A stretch of DNA of 64,000 bases from Bimastos eiseni (taxonomy: Eukaryota > Annelida > Clitellata > Crassiclitellata > Lumbricidae), in the NCBI GenBank assembly GCA_959347315.1, contig OY365815.1, forward strand, positions 19,364,639 to 19,428,638. Direction: 5' to 3'. Below, piece after piece: positions 22,309-34,300 of the stretch (positions are counted from its first letter, which is position 1; every line of letters begins with the position of its first letter). The position numbers and the translations under genes are program-made. The notes beneath the pieces are model-generated. The model was not told the DNA's origin. It worked only from the letters and a program-made list of their open reading frames with translations, and made no database searches.

Positions 22309-25300
22309 TAATAATGATAATAATGATAATAATAATAACAATAATAACAATAATAATAACAATAATAACAATAGTGGCGATATATAAGGCGCCGTAACGC
22401 GGCCAAACCACTGCAAGGGCGCCTAGTGTTATAATCTCTGAGTTCCTTCTTTGTTCGAAACTGTTTTTTGCTCTTCGTGAAAACGACCGATGTTCCAGAC
22501 ATGCATAAGTAAGTCATGGAAACGACTCATCCGAGTTCCACTTCACCGTACCTGAACTTCTACGCTGAAGTCTCAACGATCTTTCCACTCCGCTGTTGGA
22601 TTTATTCAGCTGAGGTCACAATCCAGCGCATTGACCAGCTGAGTTCATAAATCTTTGGCCACAGCTTTCATGGTCATTATGTTCAGTTAATGCATCGAAT
22701 ATGGTCGAGCTTACGAGCTGCATGCCTGACAATTGTCTGTCCGTCTGTCTGTCTGTCCGTTTGTCTCATCTCAGTATGTGTATATATGTCAAAGGTGTTT
22801 TCTAAGTCCGTCTGCCTATCCAAAATAGATGCTTCCTCAGAGTGTAATCATTTTCTTTCGATTCATTACTCTGAATGTTGTCTGATTTATCACTAAGGGT
22901 GATGGTCCAGGTCAAGCAGTTCAAACCATCAGCCAGACCAAAGGGTCGCTTAACTCAGCGGATTATGCGTACAAGAGAAAGGGGATGAGATCAGCAGAAG
23001 TAGGAGGCTCAGACAGAGGAGGAAGGCAAAGAGGAGAAGGAGGAGATAGTGGAGGAAGATGGTGGAGAAAGAGCAGGAGGGTTGTTGACGAGAGAGCGGA
23101 AGCAGAATAGGAAGTGGAAAAGGCTGATAGATGAAGAAAATGGATGCCGAGGAAACGGGAAACAAGATGACAGAGGTCGCAACCGGTGATCTTTCTACGC
23201 GGACGACTGCGTTCTAAGAACCACGGAGAAGGACTTGGCAGGAGAAAGAGAGAGACAGGGAGAGTGGCAGAATGAGACAAAAGGAGCGACGTTCGTCGTA
23301 TCGTAGTCAGAAGCGACGGCCAAGAATGGACTGATTGTGGCCGGACCATAATAATTTCAACAAGTGATTACCTCAGGGTCATTAGTTGGCCGTCGCATTG
23401 CAGGGCGGGCTATAGTCGTCGACCGAACCACGAGAAATGGGCAACGCATGGTCCGTCCGTCCGTCTGTTCGTCCGGAGAACTCTGGACAATGATTGATGG
23501 AAGAATGGATGAGTCCTCAAGGATCGAGCAACCGTGCAGTCTGCATCCGTCTGATAAGACTTCGAACAGCGACGGTCGGTTGAGTTTCCACAGCAGCCCC
23601 CTCTGTCGCTCTTCTCTAGTGAGGCACCGCATGAGACGAGATTGAAGACCGGGTCATGGCAGGGCCGGATGCACGGCGCACAGTGCTAACTAACGAACGG
23701 AATAGTTAGTTGCTCAGTTACGTACGGTGTATACAGCAAATGGGAACCAAAAAGTGAACTTAATAAGCACAAGTAATTTTATGAGAAGAGCTTCCTCCGA
23801 TCTTTTTGCTTAGGCATACAAGTAACAAGATCTAATGTTACTCGGGCCGTCGTTATTCTAAGGCGCATAACATCATATGATCAAGTGTAAAGGTAATAAA
23901 ATTCAGAAAATATTCATTCATTCATTCATTTCGAAAATTTATATAGCGCCCCTTCAGGAAACCTACGGAGAGGCCAGGCTGCTGCCAAACAAAAAAACTT
24001 CAGGATACGAAAAAATGCTGGCAGATTGTTGCTATGGGTTATGCGCAGCGCTAGCGGAAGCCCATTTCAAATGGAGGGGCCCACAACCGAGAAGGCTCGG
24101 TGCTGCGCTAAATTGAGGAACGAGCTCGTGGGACCCCTATCCAAGGAACGGATGATCCTACGATGTGCCGAAAGACTGATTTTCAAGAAATTTGAAAGTG
24201 GTTCATGAGCACGATAAACAGTGTGTTATTTAGGCTATGCAATCCTCGGAAGCTCTGCGTTACAGGTCGACCGCTCAAACCAAATGGCCACCGTGCCACA
24301 AGGTGTATGTGCACGTAGTCTTGCAGTGATTAAGTTCTCTATGGCCTGGTCTTTTTGTGGACGAATGAGGTTGCGGAAATTACGTCAGCTAGAGAAGCAT
24401 TTAATCTAGAAACCATTCTTTGAGACATGTATATTATGACACAGGAAATAATGTCACAAGTTCACTTAATTAAATTCTATCTTACCTAGCGACGCTGATT
24501 AATATACAATTAACCATATCTTATCTGAGGCGAAAGAAAAATCTCTGGAGAAACTGTAATTAAGTGGATTCTAGGCAGATACCACCAAAGACGATTGCCA
24601 CTCTTGTTCCCGTTCAAATAATCCTATGTAGTCCTCAGGCGTGCAACGGTTCGTGCAGAATGCTCAGTTAAATAAAGGAATACAATTAATCCGCATCGAT
24701 CTCTATAAAATTCACACAATCAATTAATCAAGCGTTTATTTCGACTGAGTTCTTCACCGATAGAATATCCGTTTGTATCACATAGGCCCCTAAACCCTAC
24801 AGAATACTCAAAACTGTGACTATTTTTTAGATTCTTATCGATCGCAACGCTTAGCGGAGTATGCTGTCGTGTAAATAATACTTCGTGGCGAAGTCGATAT
24901 CTTTAATTAATCGACACTGTATTTTACAAGTTTGATCAGATTGACCGCCGCCATTTTACAAACGTCTGTCTTACTAAACTCCCTTTCGTGAACTGTTTCT
25001 ATCCGTTTATCTCAATCATTCGCCAACACATTCTGTCACCGGATTGGATGCGACATCCTTCATCGTCAAGGTAACGCAGCCTCTCACTTTCTGCCACGCA
25101 CTCAGTTTTTGAATAATTATTCACATGTAGGCTGCTGTGAGAAATGTTTATGGCTCAACGTGTCGCATTCAGCGTTGCAAATATTAAGCTAATATTTTTT
25201 ACACGAATCTATAAATTCCAATATTATACACAGGTTTTAAATGATCCACCACAGACATAGTATATGGTGTATGAATACCTTTGTTTTTGGTATGAGTGCA

Positions 25301-28300
25301 CACGTGAAACAAGCGTGACTGATACTGCAAATGTAGGTCATGAGTCAATGTGCTGAGTCACCGGATGTACGTACGTGTACGTAAGTCACGTGAAATCGAA
25401 TCATAGACGCTGTTATGAAGGCGGATATCCAATTGCAATTGGACTTGAATCACTGGTCTTCAAAGCCAGCATGCCCATCTCCAGCACGCGTGTGTGGTCG
25501 ATGATGGGCCATTCATCTGGCGTGCTAACGGATGAAATACCATTGACGACACGCACCATTTTGACCCGAATCGCTGAAGTGCCATCTTCACGATGAGTAT
25601 ATTAGTCTTGCACTCGACGTCAGAAGCTGCCATCCTTCATACCGTGCGAGGTCAAAGGCCAACGAAAGAGAGCGGCGGACCAAGACACAGACCAAGACTG
25701 AAGGCTCAACAGCTGCTGCTGCTGCTGTGTTGACGAAAAATATGACGCAATATTCTTTTCGAGATGCAATCAGCATTGCCCTCTGACACGAGATACGACG
25801 GTCAACTGACACTGAAGAGTCAACGACTGAATCTGAAACGAGGCTCAGAGTGCAACTGAATGTCACACCGAAATGCAAACTGCAACATACGACCATATCA
25901 TGTATTGCGTAATGGGCATCTTGCAGGGCTTTCAACAGTTAAATTCGACTGCTGCAATTACTTGTCAACATTAGTTCACACTATACCAGTGGAGAGTATG
26001 GAAATGTGATGTCATCTCCAACTTTATCAGACACTATGTGTTCATTCATTCATTCATTCACTCACTCATTCATTCATTCATTCATTACAAGAATTTGTGT
26101 ATAGCTACATCGCCTGCGTCATTATAACTGTGTTCCTACATTTATTAAGCCCATTTTCTACTCTGTGATGATACTATGTGTGTAATCACACTGCGATGCG
26201 TCAGTTTGAAATCAAATGAAAATTGTTATTACCATTTTATTAGTTCGTTTGACATGGCATCATACTATATAATTATAGGATCCTATTTAATTTAACCTAA
26301 GCGTTTGGACTTTTAAAAATCCCGTGAGTCATCCATTTAATCGGCAATTGGTTATAAGCTGTACCAACTGATGTTCTAGATGTTGACCTGATCACGGATT
26401 TTGGTATGCCACCGGTTGATGCTTCTGCTGTAGACACGTACACCATATACCAGTGGTTCTCAACCTATTTGGCACCAAGGCACATTTGTGATCCTTGAAA
26501 ACTCAGACGGCACACCATTGAACTAGAACCAATTTTAATTTTAATTTTTAGCAATTGTATGGCTGCGGTTTTTAAATCTTGCTTTTAACATTTTCCGTAT
26601 GAAAAAGAAGACTTTATTTAAAGTTTTGCATTTTTCAAAATAAATTAAAGTAGAGCAGACAAATATTTCTATTATAACAGTTTAACTCGAACAGATTGAA
26701 ATGTGCAACATTTACAAATTTACAAGTACAATGATAAACATGAACTGATTGTAGACAGCGCGAGTTATTGGTGTTAAGAAGACTTCTGTAATATGCAAGA
26801 CCTGTTTAAATGTCAATCAATGTCAATGTGATATTTTATAGATTGAGAAAGCTGTGACGAGTGTAAGGTGCTTGTCATTGCAAGAAATTTTATTTACTCC
26901 AGCAATAAGTTAAACAAAATATAGGCCTAACGGTTTAATAATAAGCTACATAAAATAATTTTACATTTTATTTTTTATCTTAATATTTTGGCCATTTGAT
27001 CATTAAATAATGCGTTGCTATACGTTGCCAATGAATCTTGAAATATAAAATGGTTCCGCGCATTAATTTGACTTTAACTTTACGATCAAACAGGCATACA
27101 TTTTGTTAGCAGCGGCTACAGCTAAAGTGCTAATCTAAGCGAAAGCTTAGATTACATTTCCTTAGAAGCTTAGATCATTTGAAGAGATATTAACAGACTG
27201 ATAAACAGAAACATTCTCCTTTTCATTAAAATAGATACACTAAATTTTAGTTTCATTGGAAAATGATTTTTAGTGATTTTGAATTTTATTTTTTTATTTA
27301 CCTCGCTGAACTTCTGGCGGTGCCTTACGTCACACCAGTGTGCTGCGGCATAGCGGTTGAGAACCACTGCCATAGACTAATTAATTAATTAATTAATAAA
27401 TAACTGGTATGCTATGTTGAGAATAATTTTAAAAATTTAGCCATTTAATGGTCTGCCTTCACTCCGACATTCTTCATACAACACGAACCATTGGGCTGCC
27501 AGTGGCCATGAATAAGTTTCTTACCAACTTTTAACGTGTATTGAGACCGCTAAAAGAGGGTCTGTTCAGCTATTTCCCCACGAACGAAGCCATTCAAAAA
27601 AAAACCATCGTTTCTATTGGCCGAATGAACCCTCTATAGTTCTATATTTCCAAACAGGCGATGCAAAGGCGTGCAGTTACTTACACAAAAAAGACAAAGG
27701 ACGTCATATGACATGCGATATCGGTCCCTGTTAAAAGACAGCATTACACCTATAAACTGATACGATGGCTTCAAATCGACAATAAATACATTTATATTTT
27801 AATCCTCGAGCATAGGTATACCTAGAGGCCAAACGATCATTGGAGTTCTAGATAACTTACATGTATATGTTTTCGAGAACTAAACAACAAAATTATAAGG
27901 ATTGACTTTGTAATAAATAATCTATTGAAACTATTCCCAGTTGACTCGTTGCTCGGTTTTCAATATTAAAAATATTGAAAGACGACTGATACGAGTTGAT
28001 ATCACGGGAGGCTTGCATACGTGTAGACCCGAACTGAAGCGAACACAGCCGCACATTATCATTTTACACTGCCATTCATGATCGAGTCAGTTGTGATAAA
28101 TCGAGAAATGAGCTAATTAAACTGCACCAGGCTACCGATTGGCATATGCCGCAAGACGCATAATTTCATAAGTAGGCCTATCTAGCAAAGGCGAAACACT
28201 AATCTAACTGATCAAAAGATTCGAAGAGGACGGCAGCTATGTAGGGATCTGGTGACTGCAGTTAAAATTTAAATGTCGTGTAACTGACTGAGTGACTGAT

Positions 28301-31300
28301 TGACTGACTGATTGATTGACTGACTGACTGACTGATTGAGTGACTCACTAGTTGGCTGATTGACTGACTGAATGACTGACTGACCGGCTGATTGACTGAA
28401 TGATTGACCGACCGACCGACCGACCGGCCGGCTGACTGACTGACTGACTGACTGACTGACTGACTGACTGATTGACTGTTAAATCAACCCAATGACAACA
28501 GTTGTATCATCCAAATGTCCAAATTGACTTAGTTTAAGGCTGCAGTAGTTAATCTTTTTCGGTTACGTCTTCAATCTGCAGTCACCCAACCCAGATGTAA
28601 ATATAATTAGCAATAATAAGCATGCAGTCGAGAATTCTTAGTCGTTGCTCGCGAAGCTTTTCCTCTTCTAAATCCCTTTCTAGAAAGTCATTTATACATC
28701 TAGTGTCGTGATCCGCAGTCATAAATTTCCCATTCCCTTCGCCCTTTCTCTTCCGTCTTCCCTAGCCCGTATCCCTCGATCCGTCCTCCCTATCTGCATT
28801 TCCCGTTCTGGAGTTCGGCCGACCGTCCCTCCATGGAGCCCGTCCGGCAGGCGACCCGCTTCCTTCTCCGTGACCAGCGGCACGTGAAAGCGATTACCTC
28901 GACTGGAATCGTTTTTACTAATCCTTCGTCCGTAACAAAACGTGTGCGTTGAACGATAAGCGCATATCTACGTGACGGACCGATGGGACCGGTAATTGAA
29001 TAGGACCGGGCATCAGCCCTTCCTCCCTGCACGTCAAAGGGGTTAGAGGGGAGACTCATAATCGATCGCCAGCTCTCTCCTTCCCTCTCCGTCGTCAGTA
29101 TACGCGACGTAGGACCGCTCGCTCTCTCGCTCGGTCCCTCTGCCCATCATCCGTCCGGTCGTCCGTTCGTCCATGTGTGTTATCTACGCTAATGTGACAT
29201 AATCCGTGCGTCTGGCATTGGTCCGTTGATGGTCCGTTCCTTGGTCCTGTGGTCCTGGAGGTCTTGGTCCTCAGCGTTGGTCCTCCGCTCCGTCGTCATC
29301 CGTCCGTTCGAGATATGATGGAAGTTGATCGACCGAGAGTTCGCTCGGACGGAAATCGATTGTAGCGGTTCGTTCGTTGTCTGGTCAAAGAAACAGGTGA
29401 TAAAGCAGGCGAGGTAGAGGAAATGGAGGAGTGGAGGAATGGAAGGGAGGAGAAGAGGAAGAAGAGGAGCAGAATGAACTGAGAAAGGAGGAGGAGGAGG
29501 AGGAGAATGAAGAGTAATAAGAGGAAGAAGAGAAGGAAGAGAAAGAAGAAGAGAAGAAGTGGGAAAAAGAAGAACAGCAGAAGGAAGAGAATGACGAGAA
29601 CGAGGAGAATGAAGAGAAAGAGAAATAGAGGGAGGAGTGGAGGTAGGAGGATCAGAGGGAAGAGATGGGGAGGCAGAAACACAAAGAATGAGAGAAGAGA
29701 AAAAGAAGAAGATGAGAAAGAAATGGTAGAAGCAGTAGAAGAAAACAAAGTAGAAGAAGAAGGCCGTTGCAAAGAGAATAGGAAGGGAGAACAAGTAGAA
29801 GGAAGTCGGACAAACACAGAATATGAATGAATTCACGGAGAAAGAGGTTAGGACATCACAGGCATGACGAGAGAAAGAGAGGGAAAGAGACAGAGACAGA
29901 CAGACAGACAGAGATAGAGGTAGAGACACAGAGACCGAGAGAGACACAGAGAGAGAGAGAGAGAGACACGCACAGACTGAGAGAGAGAGAGGCATGAAAG
30001 GACAGTAGACAAAGAAAGGAAAGGAGAAATAGAACTAGTCGAGATATACGTTAAGTAAAGAAATAAAGGATATCACAAGCATGACGAGAGAGAGAGAGAC
30101 ACAGAGAGAGAGAGAGAGATACACAGAGAGAGAGACAGAGAGAGAGAGAGACAGACAGACAGAGAGAGGGGGGAGAGAGAAAGAGGGGTAGAGAGAGAAT
30201 GATTGTGAGAGAACATGTTTGAAGCAGACTATAGACTGGAAGAAAAACGTTGAAATTGAGCTGAGTGGATAGAGCAGAGAGCGAAGACAATTATATGCGT
30301 CAATAGACGGAAGAGAAAGAAGAACAGAATCAGAACAGACATTGAAAGAGAAGAAGACACGGCATAATTGGATGAAGAGTGGAGGAGATGATGTCGTATA
30401 ATTTTTTTTTAACTTCAGTCGATGTATCGAAAAACATGGATTTCCATTGCGATGAGAATAAAACGATGAAATAGGAGCGTTGCCCGTTTGTGGAAAGGAA
30501 CGAGAGGAAGAAGAGGTGAAAATATTTGATGGTGGAGAGGGAAGAAAGAAGGAGGCTGTCTTTAAAGACGAATTACCCATCCAATTAGACTTATTTTCAG
30601 TCAGTCGATTGATAAATCGATTGGCTTAGCTCAGCCTCGCTTGTCCCTTCATCCGTCGTATACCCTTCCGTACCTCCGTCCGATCGTCCTTCTATCCGTC
30701 CGTCCAACTGCCCATCCCTCTTTACGCCCTTCTGCCCTTCGGTTCGTCCGTCTTTCTGTCCTTCTTTCCTTTCTTGTGTCCGTCCATCCCTCTGACCATT
30801 CCTCTTATTTTCTGCTTTTAGTCCTTCTGTTCATGCTTCAGTCCGTCCGTCTGTCCGTCTGAACCTTCTCGATAGCGCAGGCGACTTAACGTATGAGTCG
30901 TAGTAGCTCTTCTCGAACGACGTTCCTTCGACCAGATTGTTTGCTCTTTGGATTATACGTTGGTCTACGGTTCTCGTTCTATGTTTGCTTTTCATAGAAA
31001 ATGCTGAACATCTGGTCGTCTGCTAGGGAGGGTGTGTCTCTATCCTGCTGTCCATGAAACTTTCCTCCTATTCTCTTGAAGCGCCTTTCCCCTGCTTTTA
31101 ATAGAAAACTGTCTTTGGTTCATCCATTCCTCATCGTTATCCATCTCTTACAGGTCATCCGCCTGTCAAGGATATCACCGTTCAGTCATCCGTCATTCTA
31201 ATTCAATGCTCCGTCATTTAATAGTAATCATCATCATCCTAATTATCATAATCGCCAACACCTTTATTTTTCTGCATTATCATCAACATCAACATCTTTA

Positions 31301-31348
31301 CAGACGCCACCCCCTCCATCACCATCATCGTCATTCATTTTCTGCTTC

Positions 31349-31382
<34 letters not shown>

Positions 31383-34300
31383 ACGTCACATTAAATAAAC
31401 GTCACGTTAGATTCATTCCTAAATACTTTTAGATCTGCACTGCTCAAACTTTCCGTATTTACTTCTTCGATCTCTTTGATTAGAGTACACGAGTATACGT
31501 AGGCTTCCGTACAGGCCAAATTATAGTTGGAAGGAGGTTGTGTGAAATCATATAATTGAGAAAGGATTTAGTTTCAGTGTTGTCCTCTACTCATAATTGG
31601 TCAAAATTATAACCAGCCATCATTATAACGTGTCTACCGCGATTTTTTGACGTTGGAAAACCCATTTTGATGGAAAAACTCCTCAAGATTTGCGCCAGGT
31701 GTCTATACTAGATATATATATACATGTGGATATATATATATGTATATATATAGCGACAGATACATTCATTAACTTCTTCTATAGGCCTACGTAGATAAAT
31801 AGTACAGGTTTTATAGCTTAGAGGATGAATATATAGTACATGGGATCTTGGTTGAATACGTATGCATGTATGTATGTGAGGCTGTTGGACGGACTTGTTA
31901 TGATAGTCAGGTACTTCGTCGGTGGTGGCATGCATGAAATCGTTTGTTCTCTACGCTCCGCTGCCTTTTCTCATTTTCTCGCATCGCTGATACATTTCCC
32001 GTTGCTAGGCAAACGAGACAACGGAGAGATGGATGGCTGTTCGACGATCCGTCAGCCGGGGCGCTGCTCGCTTCGCTGGTCCGACTAGGACGGCGTGAAA
32101 TCTTCAATTAAGCGAACACACGGTCAGACGATGACGAAGCCAGGTCCATCACTGCAAATGCTCGTCTCTGCTGTCTCTGCAGCCGCTGCATCAACCACCA
32201 GGAAATTGTTTTTTCATAAGCAGAAGCAGCGGAGGCGGAAGTGGCGCAGCTTAGTTCCAGATGGAAAACAAAGGCCTTTCAGTCGTACGAACACTTCCGC
32301 CGGATGTGTTCGCTGTGCTGATCCGAATTACTGTCGATTATTTGCGCAGTTGAAGCCGTTTCGTCCCTCGCCCCTTCGATTGTGAAACGACGCCAAAGGA
32401 CAGTCCAACGGTCACGCGATGCAACACGATGCACCACACTGGTTCTCTCTGTCTCTCCCTTCCTCTCTCTCCCTTCCTCTCTCTCTTTCCTTCTTTCCTT
32501 CTGACTATCAACCTATTTCTCGTCTTTAGTGACTGTCATAAATTACGCTGCAGCGAAATCGTGCGGAATGCGACAGAAATCGCTTCGGTGCACAGTTTAT
32601 TGTTCGCAGAAGCAACTAATAGAAATTACAATTAGAAATAAATATAGACTCTGATTTCGTTTGCTCCTTGCGTTCCTGCTACAGCATAAATCCCTGTTGA
32701 AGCTTATAACATTTGTCGATAATACGAATGCTGTTAACTTACAATGTATGTCTTGAAAACATTTAGAAATGTGGACGTAATTCTTACCTGAAAACAATGT
32801 CTTTAAAGCTAACCTCAGTTAGCTCAAGGCATCCGTGGATGGTCGCCATTTGATGCTTAATTATTGTGCTAAGACCCAGTAAGTAATCAGTGAAGTTATG
32901 TGCATAGAGAAAAGTATGGAAGCAAGAACGTATTCTTAAGGTGCTCTCATGTAAGTGGTTACCCGAAACCCTTTCCCGCATTACCTCATTGAAGAAGAGA
33001 GGAGACAGTAAGTAAGGTAAACATGGATGTAACCATCGAGGGGCCAGACGTGATACCCTGGGTCAGCTCTTAGCACTCTACCGACGGGCTGAATTGGTCT
33101 CCCAGTCACACTTATATACAGCACCCGCTCGTCGTTAATGTGTTTTCGCGATTGCGAAAGATAGCATCCATGGATGGTCGACAGCGTGGAAAGCGAAATA
33201 TGGATAAGGAGAGGCAGCTCGGTTACTTTGCCATTTTCCAAAAAGCCGTAAAATGTCTCTGTTAGAGAGCAGATAGTGGAATGTGGAGAGCAGGGAATAG
33301 GAGTCAGACAAAGAGTCGGAAGAGTGGAATCTATGGTACGTCAAACAGCGTCAGATGGATAAGAATTAGAATAAAGATTTTGTAAAGATTCTACAGTTTA
33401 CTAGAATTAATTATTATGCGCTGCATTGAACAGAGAGAATAACTGTAGTCTGCTATTATTATTTTTAATGAATCGCCCCAATTCCTACATAAACGAATAA
33501 GAGCGAATTCGATCGGTGTGTGTTCTTGTTCTTTCAGACTGGATACATAGGTACTCAGTCGTTCTGTATTCTGGTTCTTTCAGTCTGGGTAGGTACTCAG
33601 TCGTTCTGTGTTCTGGTTCTTTCAGACTGGGTAGGTACTCAGTCGTTCTGTGTTCTGGTTCTTTCAGACTGGATAGGTACTCTGTCATTCTGCATCTCGC
33701 TGTCAACAGCCCCGTTGTCTGTGAGTTTCATTCGTTTTCTCGGTCACCGTGGCTATCGGATCGGAGGCCTCGTCGGAACGTTCATCCTGAGCGTCAGTTG
33801 TCTCGGATCCTCCTTCGTACAGAACCTCGAATGGCTCTTCTTCACGCACAGTCTGCTCTACGGCATCGGATCCAGTCTCATCTATATGGCATCGTCACTC
33901 GTTATCGGAGAATACTTCAACAAGGAGCACAAGTATCACGTCCTCGCGACCAGTCTACTTCTCTGCGGATATCCCATTGGTGAGCAGGCCAGCAGTTAGC
34001 AATACCACAATCATTCAATTCGTAACGAAACTCCGCATTATATTAACTAGTAACGTCATCATTCCATTCAATATCGTCATGAGTCATCATTCCTTATCAT
34101 AATCATCATTCATAGTCGCCATTGTTTTTCAAAATAAAAACGTATTCAGACTCTACATATACTGAAGCTTCAAAGAGTGAATAAATACGCTGTGAAATGT
34201 AATGCATCAAATGTAAGTTACATTTGCCCGATATTTCTACTTATTTAGTATATGCATTTGTTTAATGAGCTGCAGTAATGTTTAATTTCACGCGTGAGTA

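Noticed and set aside
29189..29995. 268-codon minus-strand hydrophobic frame
   Set aside because: Complement of the polypurine tract; Ser/Leu/Phe only, no domain, and the + strand is equally open.
33485..33706. Minus-strand repeat peptide (EPEHRTTEYLPSLK)
   Set aside because: Antisense shadow of the 42-bp splice-acceptor array.
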